A DNA stretch of 64,000 nucleotides from JAWLBY01 sp041687455 (GCA_041687455.1 JAWLBY010000002.1:186001-250000); one strand, 5' to 3'; shown: positions 15,953-27,318, counted from the first letter of the stretch. The notes: generated by a model from the sequence alone, not told the origin. Program-made: numbers and translations.

Positions 15953-16522
15953 ATGCTCTACCTTGCCTCGAAATCGCCGCGCCGGGCGCAACTGCTGGAA
16001 CAGCTCGGTCATCGCCCGAGCCTGCTCGACGTCGACGTGCCGGAAATCCGCGGTGCCGACGAGCCGCCGGAAGACTACGTGCTGCGGGTCGCCCGTGAGA
16101 AGGCCGGAGCCGGCCTGCTGCAGGTCGCGGCGCTGCCCGGCGCGGTCGTGCTGGGCGCCGATACCGAAGTCGTGCTGGACGGCGAGGTGTTCGGCAAGCC
16201 GGCCGACGCAGCCGATGCGGCGGCGATGCTGCGCCGGCTGTGCGGCCGCACGCACCGGGTCGTGTCGGCGGTCTGCTGCGTCAGCGCCGGTCGCGAGCGC
16301 CACGCGCTGCAGGTGTCGGAAGTGACATTCGCCCGGATCGCACCGGATCGCATCGACGCCTACATCGAAACCGGCGAACCGTTCGGCAAGGCCGGCGGCT
16401 ACGCGATCCAGGGCCGCGCCGCGGCGTTCATCGCCCACCTGGCCGGCAGCTACTCCGGCGTGATGGGGCTGCCGCTGTTCGAGACCGCGGCATTGCTGGA
16501 CGAGTTCGGGGTCGGCGCTTGA
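15953..16522 (+). CDS. yhdE: Maf-like nucleotide pyrophosphatase (dTTP/UTP type)
   Basis: The 189-residue protein has the Maf features: ASKSPRRAQLLEQLG at the N-terminus, GADTEVVLDGEVFGKPADAA in the middle, and EPFGKAGGYAIQGRAAAFIA later. The ADTxVVL..GEVFGKP form is typical of the YhdE branch, which hydrolyses dTTP, UTP and modified forms to monophosphates. It precedes rng by 71 nt, as in many gammaproteobacteria, where maf, rng and yhdP form one cluster. Confidence 0.92.
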   Translation: MLYLASKSPRRAQLLEQLGHRPSLLDVDVPEIRGADEPPEDYVLRVAREKAGAGLLQVAALPGAVVLGADTEVVLDGEVFGKPADAADAAAMLRRLCGRTHRVVSAVCCVSAGRERHALQVSEVTFARIAPDRIDAYIETGEPFGKAGGYAIQGRAAAFIAHLAGSYSGVMGLPLFETAALLDEFGVGA

Positions 16523-16593
16523 GCGCCATGGAAGGCCGCAGCGATCGCTGCGAACCACGCTGAAGACACCACACAGGCAACGGAGCGCCGCGC

Positions 16594-18072
16594 ATGTCGG
16601 AGGAAATCCTGATCAACGTGACCCCGCGCGAGACCCGCGTCGCGGTGGTCGAGAACGGCATGCTGCAGGAGGTCCTGCTCGAGCGTGCCTCCAAGCGCGG
16701 CTACGTCGGCAACATCTACAAGGGGCGCGTGCTGCGGGTGATGCCCGGCATGCAGGCCGCGTTCGTCGACATCGGCCTGCAGCGCGCCGCATTCCTGCAT
16801 GCGTCGGACATCGTCCGGGCGCTGCCGGCGGTGGCCGGCGAGGGCGAGGACGCGCTGCCGGCGACTACGCCGCCGATCGGCGAACTGATCCGTGAAGGGC
16901 AGGACGTGGTCGTGCAGGTGGTCAAGGATCCGATCGGCAGCAAGGGCGCCCGGCTGACCACGCAGTTGTCGATTCCGTCGCGCTATCTGGTGCTGCTGCC
17001 GTACGCGAAGGTGCTCGGCGTATCGGTGCGGATCGAGGACGAGGCCGAGCGCGGCCGGCTGAAGGCGATGCTGGCCGAGGCGATCGGCGAGTCGCCGTTC
17101 GGCTACATCGTCCGCACCAATGCCGAAGGCCAGCCGGGCGACGCGCTCAGCGAGGACGTCGCATACCTGTCGCGGGCCTGGGCCGTGATCGGCGAATCGA
17201 TCGCGCAGGCCACAGTCGGCCATTGCGTCTACGAGGATCTGTCGCTGCCGCTGCGCGCGATGCGCGACCTGATGCGGCACGACGTCGAGAAGGTCCGCGT
17301 CGATTCGCGCGAGACCTGGGAGCGGCTCAGCCAGTTCGTCGCGCGCTTCATGCCGGATCTGGTCGAGCGGGTCGAACACTATCCGGGCGAGCGCCCGATC
17401 TTCGACCTGTTCGGGGTCGAGGACGAGATCCAGCGCGCGCTGGCGAAATCGGTGCCGCTGAAATCCGGCGGTCATCTGGTCATCGACCAGACCGAGGCGA
17501 TGACGACCATCGACGTCAACACCGGTGCGTTCCTCGGCCATCGCAATCTCGAGGAAACCGTCTACCGGACCAATCTGGAGGCGGCGCAGGCGGTGGCGCG
17601 GCAACTGCGGCTGCGCAACCTGGGCGGCATCATCATCATCGACTTCATCGACATGGCCGACCCCGAGCACCGCCGGCAGGTGCTGCGGCAGCTCGAGAAA
17701 TCGCTGTCGCGCGACCATGCCAAGACGACCGTGTACGAGTTCTCGCCGCTCGGCCTGGTCGAGATGACCCGCAAGCGGACCACCGAGAGCCTCGAACGAC
17801 AGCTCTGCGAACCGTGCGCGGCCTGCGCCGGGCGCGGCACGCTGAAGACGCCGGAAACGGTCTGCTACGAGATCTTCCGCGAAATCACCCGCGCGGTACG
17901 CCAGTTCGAGGCCAACAAGCTGCTGGTGCTGGCTTCGCCGAAGGTGGTCGGCAAGATCCTCGACGAGGAGTCGGCCGCGGTTGCCGAGCTGGAGGAATTC
18001 ATCGGCAAGCAGATCCGCCTGCAGGCCGACGAGCAGTACGGCCAGGAACAGTACGATGTCGTGCTGCTGTGA
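16594..18072 (+). CDS. rng: Ribonuclease G
   Basis: The 492-residue protein is an RNase E/G family endonuclease without the long RNase E C-terminal scaffold. Visible are the S1-like RNA-binding start (SKRGYVGNIYKGRVLRVMPG), the DNase I-like catalytic region with IDVNTGAFLGHRNLE, and DFIDMADPEHRR with the metal-binding Asp residues. The zinc-link follows as CEPCAACAGRG. It matures the 5' end of 16S rRNA and takes part in mRNA decay. It lies between maf and yhdP in the conserved order. Confidence 0.95.
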   Translation: MSEEILINVTPRETRVAVVENGMLQEVLLERASKRGYVGNIYKGRVLRVMPGMQAAFVDIGLQRAAFLHASDIVRALPAVAGEGEDALPATTPPIGELIREGQDVVVQVVKDPIGSKGARLTTQLSIPSRYLVLLPYAKVLGVSVRIEDEAERGRLKAMLAEAIGESPFGYIVRTNAEGQPGDALSEDVAYLSRAWAVIGESIAQATVGHCVYEDLSLPLRAMRDLMRHDVEKVRVDSRETWERLSQFVARFMPDLVERVEHYPGERPIFDLFGVEDEIQRALAKSVPLKSGGHLVIDQTEAMTTIDVNTGAFLGHRNLEETVYRTNLEAAQAVARQLRLRNLGGIIIIDFIDMADPEHRRQVLRQLEKSLSRDHAKTTVYEFSPLGLVEMTRKRTTESLERQLCEPCAACAGRGTLKTPETVCYEIFREITRAVRQFEANKLLVLASPKVVGKILDEESAAVAELEEFIGKQIRLQADEQYGQEQYDVVLL

Positions 18073-18108
18073 CCGCGCAGCGGCAGCCGGCATGACCTGC
18101 AGGTGCGG

Positions 18109-21100
18109 ATGAGCCGGCTGCGACGCACGCTGCGACGGCTGCGGCGGCTGCTCGCCTACGGTCTGGCCAGCCTGGTCATCGTCGCCGGTCTCGGCGTGGC
18201 GCTGACCAGTCAGGTGCTGCCGCTGCTCGGTCGCAATCCGCAATGGGTCGCCGACTGGCTGAGCCGGCAGGCAGGCCGGCCGGTCGCGCTGTCCGGCGTC
18301 AGTGCCGCCTGGACCCGGCAGGGTCCGCAGCTCGGCCTCGAAGGACTGCGGATCGGCAGCGGCGAACAGCGGCTCGACGTCGGCCGCGCCGAGCTGCAGC
18401 TCGATGTCTATGCCGGCCTGTTTCCAGGCCGGCCGCTGTCGACGCTGCAATTGAGCGGGCTGGTGCTGGCGCTCGAGCCCGATGCCGCAGGTCGCTGGCA
18501 GTTGCAGGGGCTGGCCGGGGCCAGCGGCAGCGGCTCGGTCGACGACGCTCTCGAGCAGCTCGATGCACTCGGCGAGCTGTATCTGCACCACGCCCGCCTG
18601 CGGATCGCCGACCCGGCCCGCGGCATCGACTTGAACCTGCCGCAGATCGATGCGCGGCTGCGTCGCAGCGACGGCCGCCTGACGCTCGGCATCGTCGCGC
18701 TCGATCCGTCCCGCGCGCCGCTGGCGGCAGTGCTCGAGTTCGATCCCGACAGCCGCCAAGGTCGCGGCTGGCTGCATGCCGACGCCCTGCCGCTGGCCGG
18801 CTGGCGCGACGCGCTGGCGGTGCCGGCCGCACCGTTGCTGGACGGCCGCCTGAGCGGGCAGGCCTGGTTCGATTTCGACATCGGCGGCGTGCAGGACGCA
18901 CAGTTCGAGCTCGCGATCGACGCGCTGCGGCTGGCGGCCGGCGGCAGTGCCGACACCGAGCCGGCAGTCGCCGGGAGCTGGCCCGCCCAGCGCATCGACG
19001 GCCACTGGGCGCGGCTCGCCGACGGCTGGCGGCTGACGCTGGAATCGCCGCAGCCGGCCGGGTCGGCCTACCTCGCCGTGCAGCTTGACGGTGATGCGCA
19101 CTGGCGCGCCGAGCTGGCCGACTGGCCGCTGGCGCCGGCCGCGCGACTGGCCGCCCATCACCCGGCGCTGCCGGAGGCGCTGCGCGACTGGCTGCAGGCG
19201 GCCGCGCCGGACGGCCATCTGACCGGGCTGCAGGCCGAATTCGATCGCGACGGGCTGCAGTCGCTGCATGGACGGGTCGACCGGTTCGGTTTCGCTGCGG
19301 TCGGTACGCAGCCCGGCGTCTCCGGCCTCTCGGCCGGCTGGCACGGCGACGCTGCCGGGTTCGACATCAAGGTCGCTGGCGATCCGCTGGTGATCGACTG
19401 GCCGCCGGCGCTGCTGCAGCCGCTCCGGCCCGCCGCGGCCGGCACGGTCCGGCTGTTCCGTGACGAGCAAGCGGACTGGGCGTTGGAGATCGGCGAACTG
19501 CGGCTGCGTGAGCCGGACTACGACCTCACCGTCGCCGGCGGCCTGCGCTTCGATGGCGGTCGGCCGAGCGCGTCGCTGCGGGCGCTGGTCGGTGAAGGCC
19601 CGATCACCGCCGCCAAGCGGTTCTGGATCCGCCACAGAATGCCGAAAGGCACGGTCGCCTGGCTCGACGAGGCGATCGAGGGCGGCCGGATCGAGCGCGG
19701 CCACGCTTTCATTGAGGGCGACCTCGACGACTGGCCGTTCGAGGGCAAGCAGGGCCGGTTCGAGGCCGAGGCGATCATCCGCGACGTGCGCCTGCAGTTC
19801 CGCCCCGACTGGCCGGTGGCCGAGCAGGTCCGCGGCAGTGCCCGCTTCATCGACGACGGCATGCTGATCGAGGCATCCGGCCGGCTGCGCGGCCTCGATG
19901 CGCCGCGCGCGGTCGCCCGGATCGACGAGTTCGATGCGCCGGTGCTGGCGCTCGACATCGAGGCCCACGGCAGCGGCGAGGCGATGCTCGACGTGCTCCG
20001 CCACAGCCAGTTGCAGGCCAGCCATGGCGAACATTTCGACGCATTGACGATCGCCGGACACGGCGATGCGCACGTCGCCCTGGCGGTGCCGTTGAAGCCG
20101 GGCAGCCCGCCGGCCGAGTTGAACGGCACGGTCACGCTGCACGAGGCCGAACTGGCCGATTCGCGTTGGGACATCGCGTTCAGCGACGCCGACGGCGCGA
20201 TCCGCTTCAGCGATCGCGGCGTGCTGGTCAATGCGATGGAAGTCCGCTTCGACGGCCAGCCGGCGCACTTCGACCTGGCGATCGGAAGCTTCACCGCCGA
20301 CCCGGCGCAGGTCGCCGAGGCGCGACTGCAGGGCCGCTTCGAGCCGGCCTCGCTGCTCGCCGCGCGGCCGTCGATCGGCTGGCTGCGGCCGTACCTGTCC
20401 GGCGCATCGGAATGGCGGCTGGAACTGGCCGTGCCGCAGCCGGACCGGCACACGCCGCCGACCCTGCGGGTCCGGACCGATCTGGTCGGCACCCGGCTGG
20501 CATTGCCGGCACCGCTGGCCAAATCGGCGGCGGTGCAGTTGCCGCTGCAGCTCGAATTCGACCTGCAGACGGCCGCGACGGAGACGGCCGCCGCCGACGG
20601 TGCCGCTGCCACCGAACCGGGTCGGCTGAACCTGCAGCTCGGCGAGCTGCTGCGGTTGTACGGACGGCTCGACGACCACGGCTTCGACGGCATCGCGGCG
20701 TTCGGCGCGGTGCCGGCCGTCGAGCGGCCGTCGCAGGGCCTGCGGGTGGTCGGCCAGGTGCCGGTGCTCGACCTCGGCGGCTGGGCCGGCCTGGCGATGA
20801 GCAGCAGCGATGGCGGCGACGGCCTGTTCGCCGACCTCGACCTGACCGCCGGCCAGATCGATCTGCTCGACCGCTCGTTCGCCGAGACCCGATTGCGTTT
20901 CTCGCGGCTACCCGACGGCGGCGCGTCGCTGTCGATCGACGGCGACGCGGTCAAGGGCGAAATCGAGCTGCCGCCCGACCCGCAGCGCGCAACTCGCGGA
21001 ATCACCGGCCGCTTCGACCGGCTGCACTGGCCGGAGGCGCGCGACGAGGCGCCGCGGATCGCGATCGGCAGCCCGTCGCTGCTGCCGCCGCTGCATGTCT

Positions 21101-21942
21101 GGATCGGCGACCTGCGGGTTGCCGATGCCCGGCTCGGCGAAGCGCGGCTGGAGGCGTTTCCGGTCGAGCACGGCTTCCGGATCGAGCGCTTCGAGACCCG
21201 CTCGCCGGCGCTCGAACTGTTCGCGCGCGGCGACTGGACCCGCCGCGGCGTCGGCGAACGGTCCGATTTCGCGATCGAGTTCACCGCGCCCGACCTCGGC
21301 AGGATGCTGAGCGCGCTCGGCTTCACGGCGCTGGTCGAACGCGGCCAGACGCTGGTCCGGTTGCAGGCGAGCTGGCCCGGCGCGCCAACCGCGTTCGCAC
21401 TCGAACTGGTCGACGGCTGGCTCGAGGCCAGCGTCGGCAGCGGCCGCATTCCGGAAGTCGAGCCCGGCGGCGTCGGCCGCGTGTTCGGCCTGCTGTCGCT
21501 GTCGGAAATCCCGCGCCGGCTGGCCCTCGATTTCAGCGACTTCTTCGGCAGCGGACTGGCGTTCAACCGGATCGAGGGCCGCTTCGTGCTCGACGACGGC
21601 CATGCGATGACCGACGACCTGCTGATCGACAGTCCGGCCGCAGAAATCCACATCCGGGGCCGGACCGGGCTCAAGACCCAGGACTACGAACAGACGATGG
21701 AAGTGCTGCCGCGGGCCGGCAACCTGTTGCCGGTGGTGGGCGCGCTGGCCGGCGGGCCAGCCGGCGCCGCGATCGGCGCGGTCGCGCAGGCGGTGCTGTC
21801 ACGCCAGTTCAAGCAGATGACGCGCACGCTGTACAAGGTCGATGGTGGCTGGGACGAGCCGAACATCGAGGTGCTCGAGCGCGGTCCGGCGCGGCCGGTC
21901 GCGGCCAGCGAGCCGGACGACGGCGTGCCGCCGCCGCGCTGA
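18109..21942 (+). CDS. yhdP: YhdP family AsmA-like envelope lipid-transport protein
   Basis: The 1277-residue protein starts with a basic segment and one membrane helix (LLAYGLASLVIVAGLGVALT), followed by a very long beta-rich periplasmic region. The AsmA-like C-terminal part includes ALDFSDFFGSGLAFNRIEG and MEVLPRAGNLLPVVGALAGG, the signature of YhdP. YhdP proteins bridge the inner and outer membranes and are implicated in phospholipid transport and barrier function. Position directly after rng is conserved. ATG 18109 was chosen; GTG 18103 adds two residues. Confidence 0.92.
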   Translation: MSRLRRTLRRLRRLLAYGLASLVIVAGLGVALTSQVLPLLGRNPQWVADWLSRQAGRPVALSGVSAAWTRQGPQLGLEGLRIGSGEQRLDVGRAELQLDVYAGLFPGRPLSTLQLSGLVLALEPDAAGRWQLQGLAGASGSGSVDDALEQLDALGELYLHHARLRIADPARGIDLNLPQIDARLRRSDGRLTLGIVALDPSRAPLAAVLEFDPDSRQGRGWLHADALPLAGWRDALAVPAAPLLDGRLSGQAWFDFDIGGVQDAQFELAIDALRLAAGGSADTEPAVAGSWPAQRIDGHWARLADGWRLTLESPQPAGSAYLAVQLDGDAHWRAELADWPLAPAARLAAHHPALPEALRDWLQAAAPDGHLTGLQAEFDRDGLQSLHGRVDRFGFAAVGTQPGVSGLSAGWHGDAAGFDIKVAGDPLVIDWPPALLQPLRPAAAGTVRLFRDEQADWALEIGELRLREPDYDLTVAGGLRFDGGRPSASLRALVGEGPITAAKRFWIRHRMPKGTVAWLDEAIEGGRIERGHAFIEGDLDDWPFEGKQGRFEAEAIIRDVRLQFRPDWPVAEQVRGSARFIDDGMLIEASGRLRGLDAPRAVARIDEFDAPVLALDIEAHGSGEAMLDVLRHSQLQASHGEHFDALTIAGHGDAHVALAVPLKPGSPPAELNGTVTLHEAELADSRWDIAFSDADGAIRFSDRGVLVNAMEVRFDGQPAHFDLAIGSFTADPAQVAEARLQGRFEPASLLAARPSIGWLRPYLSGASEWRLELAVPQPDRHTPPTLRVRTDLVGTRLALPAPLAKSAAVQLPLQLEFDLQTAATETAAADGAAATEPGRLNLQLGELLRLYGRLDDHGFDGIAAFGAVPAVERPSQGLRVVGQVPVLDLGGWAGLAMSSSDGGDGLFADLDLTAGQIDLLDRSFAETRLRFSRLPDGGASLSIDGDAVKGEIELPPDPQRATRGITGRFDRLHWPEARDEAPRIAIGSPSLLPPLHVWIGDLRVADARLGEARLEAFPVEHGFRIERFETRSPALELFARGDWTRRGVGERSDFAIEFTAPDLGRMLSALGFTALVERGQTLVRLQASWPGAPTAFALELVDGWLEASVGSGRIPEVEPGGVGRVFGLLSLSEIPRRLALDFSDFFGSGLAFNRIEGRFVLDDGHAMTDDLLIDSPAAEIHIRGRTGLKTQDYEQTMEVLPRAGNLLPVVGALAGGPAGAAIGAVAQAVLSRQFKQMTRTLYKVDGGWDEPNIEVLERGPARPVAASEPDDGVPPPR

Positions 21943-22096
21943 GCCGTGTTCCCCGCGCACGGCGGACTTGAGATTGCTTAAGCGGCAGCCATGTAGGCTG
22001 GTCGGGCTGGCCGGACCGCGGCCGCCGATCGCCGGCAATGGTTCCGGTCGTCCGTGACACACTCACTCATCAGATTCCGGTCGAGGCCCATCCCCC

Positions 22097-23542
<1,446 letters not shown>

Positions 23543-23658
23543 GCCCGGGAACGGCAAGCGGGAGTTCGGGAATGGTCAGTGCCGCCGTGCGCCCGGGCAG
23601 GCCGCTGTCGGAAGCAGATCGGGCGTCCGGTTTCGCCGTGGCGCGCCCGCTCGATTCC

Positions 23659-24186
23659 CTATTCGTCGTTGCCGATTCCAAGCTCCTTCAGCACCCGGAA
23701 CATTTCCCGGAACGCATGCGGCGGCCGGTTCTTCAGGTGTTCCTCGCGGGCGTTGCGGATCAGTTGCCGCAGATGCTGGCGGTCGACCGCCGGATAGGCG
23801 TCGGCCAGTTCGCCGAGCGCGGCGTCGCCATCCTTGAGCAGCCGCTCGCGCCAGTGTTCGACCCGATGCAGCGCGGCGGTTTCGCGGCGGGCGTCGGCGC
23901 GATCGTGTTCGAGTTCGCTGCGCAGTGCATCGAGCAGCTCGTCGTCTTCGCGGCGCATCAGCTTGGCCAGATAATGCAACTGCCGCTTGTGCGCGATGTG
24001 CGAATGGATCCGGCGCGTCTCGTCGACCGCGTCGCGCACGTTGTCGGGCAGTTCGAGGGCCTTCAGCCGGGCGGCCGGCAGGGCGACCAGCCGTTCGGCG
24101 AGGTCCAGCACGGCCTCCGCATCCCGCTTGCGCTGGCTGCGGCTGGGGCCGAGAAAGTCTCCGGTTTCTTCATCGATTCCGCGCAT
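23659..24186 (-). CDS. darP: Ribosome biogenesis factor DarP (YjgA, DUF615)
   Basis: The 175-residue helical protein matches the DUF615/YjgA family: SRSQRKRDAEAVLDLAERLV near the N-terminus, KALELPDNVRDAV, and the long basic C-terminal helices with AYPAVDRQHLRQLIRNAREE. DarP promotes maturation of the peptidyl-transferase centre of the 50S subunit. ATG 24186 was chosen because GIDEETGDFLGPS is the usual family opening. Its start codon is only 20 nt from that of the divergent tldE, so the promoters must overlap or lie inside the opposite gene. Confidence 0.92.
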   Translation of the reverse strand: MRGIDEETGDFLGPSRSQRKRDAEAVLDLAERLVALPAARLKALELPDNVRDAVDETRRIHSHIAHKRQLHYLAKLMRREDDELLDALRSELEHDRADARRETAALHRVEHWRERLLKDGDAALGELADAYPAVDRQHLRQLIRNAREEHLKNRPPHAFREMFRVLKELGIGNDE

Positions 24187-24206
24187 GGCGCGGGAAGGAT
24201 ACGCGC

Positions 24207-25583
24207 GTGAATGCGATGACGGCAAAACAATCCTCCGCCGCGGTTCAGGACACCCATCATGAACGGCTCGACGGACTGGCCGAGCTGGCCCGCGACGTGC
24301 TGGCCCGCTGCCGCTCCTGCGGCGCCAGCCAGGCCGAGGTCGGGCTCAACGACGACCGCGGGCTCAGCGTCAATGTCCGGATGGGCGAGGTCGAGACGAT
24401 CGAGCACACCCGCGACCGCGGCCTGTCGCTGACGGTGTTCTTCGGCCACCGCAAGGGCAGCGCCAGTACCGCGGATCTCGATCCGCGTTCGATCGAGACC
24501 ACCATCCAGCAGGCCTGCGCGATCGCCCGCCACACCGAGGAAGATCCCTGTGCCGGTCTCGCCGAGCCGGAACGGATGGCGACGACGTTCCCCGATTTCG
24601 ATCTGTGGCATCCGTGGAAGCTGAAGACCGAGGACGCCATCGCACTCGCGATCGAGGCCGAGTCGGCCGGCCGTGTCGCCGACCCGCGGATCAGCAACTC
24701 AGACGGCGCCAGCGTGTCGAGTTCGGCGTCGATGTCGATCTACGCCAACTCGCACGGATTCATCGGCCGTGAACACGGCACGTCGCATTCGATCAGTTGT
24801 TCGCTGATTGCCGGCCGTGGCGACGAGATGCAGCGCGACTACTGGTACGACGCCGGCTGCTCCTCCGACGCGCTGCAGCCGGCCCGCGAGATCGGCCGGA
24901 TCGCCGCCGAACGCACCGTCGCGCGACTCGACGCGCGGCCGATCCGGACCGGCGAGTTCCCGGTGCTGTTCGTCGCCGAAGTCGCCCGCTCGCTGTTCGG
25001 CCACCTGCTCGGGGCGGCGTCCGGCGGCGCGCTGTACCGGCGATCGACTTTCCTGCTCGACCGGCTCGGCACCCAGGTGCTGCCGGTCGGCGTCGACCTG
25101 ATCGAGCGACCGCACCTGGTCCGCGGCCATCGCTCTGCGGCGTTCGACAGTGAGGGCGTCGCGACGCAGGACAACCCGCTGGTGCTGGACGGCGTGCTGC
25201 AGCGTTACATCCTCGGCAGTTACTCGGCACGCAAGCTCGGCCTGAGCAGCACCGGCAATGCCGGCGGCATCCGCAACCTCGAGGTCCGGCTCGGCCCGCA
25301 TGGGCGCGCCGATCTGATCGCCGGCATGACGCGCGGACTGATCGTGACCGAGTTGATGGGGCAGGGCGTCAGCCTGGTCACTGGCGACTATTCGCGTGGC
25401 GCGGCCGGCTTCTGGGTCGAGAACGGCGAGATCGCGTTCCCGGTCGACGAGGTCACGATCGCCGGCAAGCTGCCGGACATGCTGCTGGCGATCGAGGCGA
25501 TCGGCAACGACATCGATCGCCGCTCGCACATCGGCACCGGCTCGGTGCTGATCGGCAGGATGACGGTCGCTGGCTCGGCCTGA
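24207..25583 (+). CDS. tldE: TldE/PmbA protease partner subunit
   Basis: The 458-residue protein is the PmbA/TldE paralogue of TldD: an N-terminal domain (ARCRSCGASQAEVGLNDDRG), a central DYSRGAAGFWVENGEIAFPV block, and GNDIDRRSHIGTGSVLIG at the C-terminus. As expected for TldE it lacks the HExxxH zinc motif and should act as the non-catalytic half of the TldD/E heterodimer. GTG 24207 is preferred because GGAAGG lies 8 nt upstream; ATG 24216 would be 17 nt from that site. Confidence 0.94.
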   Translation: MNAMTAKQSSAAVQDTHHERLDGLAELARDVLARCRSCGASQAEVGLNDDRGLSVNVRMGEVETIEHTRDRGLSLTVFFGHRKGSASTADLDPRSIETTIQQACAIARHTEEDPCAGLAEPERMATTFPDFDLWHPWKLKTEDAIALAIEAESAGRVADPRISNSDGASVSSSASMSIYANSHGFIGREHGTSHSISCSLIAGRGDEMQRDYWYDAGCSSDALQPAREIGRIAAERTVARLDARPIRTGEFPVLFVAEVARSLFGHLLGAASGGALYRRSTFLLDRLGTQVLPVGVDLIERPHLVRGHRSAAFDSEGVATQDNPLVLDGVLQRYILGSYSARKLGLSSTGNAGGIRNLEVRLGPHGRADLIAGMTRGLIVTELMGQGVSLVTGDYSRGAAGFWVENGEIAFPVDEVTIAGKLPDMLLAIEAIGNDIDRRSHIGTGSVLIGRMTVAGSA

Positions 25584-25744
25584 GCTCAGCGACCGTCCGC
25601 TCCGTTCGATCGGATCGGTCGCTGCCGTGAGCCGATGCGCGGTGCCGTTCGGCCGTGCCGCGCTCGCGGCGCTGCTGTCGCTTGGCTGAATCGCTGCAGC
25701 CGCGGCCCGGCGCGGGCGGTCACGTTGCGGCGATGCCTGCGTCC

Positions 25745-25773
25745 TTGACAGCGTCAGTCACCATCACGACAGT
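25745..25773 (+). promoter_or_regulatory. Possible sigma-70 promoter for the DUF4870 gene
   Basis: A perfect -35 hexamer TTGACA at 25745-25750 lies 63 nt before the DUF4870 start. The hexamer 17 bp downstream (GACAGT) is a poor -10, so the call rests mostly on the -35. The rest of the 229-bp gap from tldE shows nothing recognised. Confidence 0.3.
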
Positions 25774-25812
25774 GGCTGGCCTGAACACTGGACCCACGAG
25801 GAGCGCACCGCC

Positions 25813-26253
25813 ATGACCGACCCGATCGAAACCCCGACCCCGACCCCTCCGCCGCCGATGCCGCCGGAGCCGCCGGCCGGTCCGTCGCCGGAAGAGCGCC
25901 AGTGGGCAATGTTCGCGCATCTGTCGGCGCTGCTCGGCGGCCTGCTGACGTCGGCCGTGGGTGGCTGGGGCACCTTCATCGGCCCGCTGGTGATCTGGCT
26001 GATCAAGAAGGACACGATGCCGTTCGTCAATGACCAGGGCCGCGAAGCGCTGAACTTCAACATCACCGTCGCGATTGCCTGCATCGGCCTGGTGCTGCTG
26101 TCGATCATCACGTTCGGCGTCGGCCTGCTGATCGCCGTGCCGGCCTGGATCATCATCGGCATCGGCTGGCTGGTGCTGACGATCATCGCCGCGATCAAGG
26201 CCAACGAAGGCGTCAGCTACCGCTATCCGGTCAACTGGCGGGTCATCAAGTAA
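25813..26253 (+). CDS. DUF4870 family membrane protein
   Basis: The 146-residue protein begins with a Pro/Thr-rich cytosolic tail (ETPTPTPPPPMPPEPPAG), then RQWAMFAHLSALLGGLL, a first helix, the conserved VNDQGREALNFNITVAI, and two further helices ending in RYPVNWRVIK. This is the DUF4870 layout (Tic20-like small membrane proteins of unknown role). It is convergent with ispA, with a stem-loop between. Confidence 0.88.
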   Translation: MTDPIETPTPTPPPPMPPEPPAGPSPEERQWAMFAHLSALLGGLLTSAVGGWGTFIGPLVIWLIKKDTMPFVNDQGREALNFNITVAIACIGLVLLSIITFGVGLLIAVPAWIIIGIGWLVLTIIAAIKANEGVSYRYPVNWRVIK

Positions 26254-26290
26254 CGCGCTGCAGCTACAGGCGAGCAGCCGTATCGACTGG

Positions 26291-26318
26291 ACGGCCGGCT
26301 TCGAAAGAGGCCGGCCGT
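26291..26318. terminator. Terminator between convergent DUF4870 and ispA genes
   Basis: ACGGCCGGC and GCCGGCCGT form a perfect 9-bp stem with a 10-nt loop, followed on the plus strand by TTCGTGTT. It lies 38 nt after the DUF4870 stop and is the best intrinsic-like terminator in the window. Confidence 0.7.
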
Positions 26319-26430
26319 TTCGTGTTGCGGCTTCCGGAAACCAGACTGCTGTGTCCCGCAGGCTGGCAGAGGCCCGGCGAGCCGCTGCTGTCGCCGTTGG
26401 AGTTCCTCTGGATCCGACGCTGGCGCGCGC

Positions 26431-27318
26431 TCAGTGCGAGCGCATCGCGGTGAATTCGGCCAGCGCGCGCAGTGCACTGGTGTCGTAATCGATCGCCGAC
26501 AGCGCGGTGATCATGATCGACACCTGGTCGGCCAGCCGCTCGCGCGCCTCGTCGAGGCCGAGCACCGACGCGTAGGTCGGTTTCTCGCGTTCGGCATCCT
26601 TGCGCGCGGTCTTGCCGAGTTCCTCCTCGTCGCCTTCGACGTCGAGGATGTCGTCACGGATCTGGAACGCCAGGCCGAGCGCGGCGGCGTATTCGTCGAG
26701 TCGCGCCAGTACTTCCGGGGCGGCCGCCGCGGCCAGCCCGCCGAGCCGCACCGAGGCGCGGATCAGCGCGCCGGTCTTGCGGCGGTGCATTTCGATCAGT
26801 TCCGCCTCGTCGAGCCGCTGGCCGACCGCATCGAGATCGAGCGCCTGGCCACCGGCCATGCCGGCCGCACCGGACGCATCGCCGAGCGTGCGCAGCATCG
26901 CAACCACCCGGTCCGGCGGCAGCGGCGCCCGCGCCAGTACGCCGAACGCCAGTGCCTGTAACGCATCGCCGGCCAGCACCGCAGTCGCCTCATCGTAGGC
27001 GATGTGGACGGTCGGGCGGCCGCGCCGCAGCGTGTCGTCGTCCATCGATGGCAGGTCGTCGTGGACCAGGGAATAGGCGTGGATCAGTTCGACCGCCGCG
27101 GCAGCCGCGTCGAGCTGGTTCGGCGCGGCGCCGAGCGCGCTGCCGGTGGCGTAGACCAGGCACGGGCGCAATCGCTTGCCGCCGCCGAGCGTGGCGTAGC
27201 GCATCGCCGAATGCAGTCGGAACGGCGGCTCGGTTTCAGCCGGCAGGCAGTCGGCGAGCACACGCTCGCTGCGTTCGGTCCAACTGCGCAGCGCGAGATT
27301 GGTGTCAAGGCGCGGCAT
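26431..27318 (-). CDS. ispA: Farnesyl diphosphate synthase (polyprenyl synthetase)
   Basis: The 295-residue protein has the two aspartate-rich prenyltransferase motifs, DDLPSMDDD at residues 87-95 and DDILD at 222-226, with the GGKRLRP substrate-binding segment near residue 46. It condenses IPP with DMAPP and GPP to give farnesyl diphosphate for undecaprenol and quinone synthesis. Its start overlaps the end of xseB by 14 nt on the same strand, the usual xseB-ispA order. Confidence 0.94.
   Translation of the reverse strand: MPRLDTNLALRSWTERSERVLADCLPAETEPPFRLHSAMRYATLGGGKRLRPCLVYATGSALGAAPNQLDAAAAAVELIHAYSLVHDDLPSMDDDTLRRGRPTVHIAYDEATAVLAGDALQALAFGVLARAPLPPDRVVAMLRTLGDASGAAGMAGGQALDLDAVGQRLDEAELIEMHRRKTGALIRASVRLGGLAAAAAPEVLARLDEYAAALGLAFQIRDDILDVEGDEEELGKTARKDAEREKPTYASVLGLDEARERLADQVSIMITALSAIDYDTSALRALAEFTAMRSH

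Noticed and set aside
16450..20679. Very long open frame on the minus strand, about 1400 codons
   Set aside because: It is antisense to rng and yhdP, which have clear family motifs. High G+C removes stop codons in shadow frames, and the translation is rich in Arg, Gln, Ala and His without any domain.
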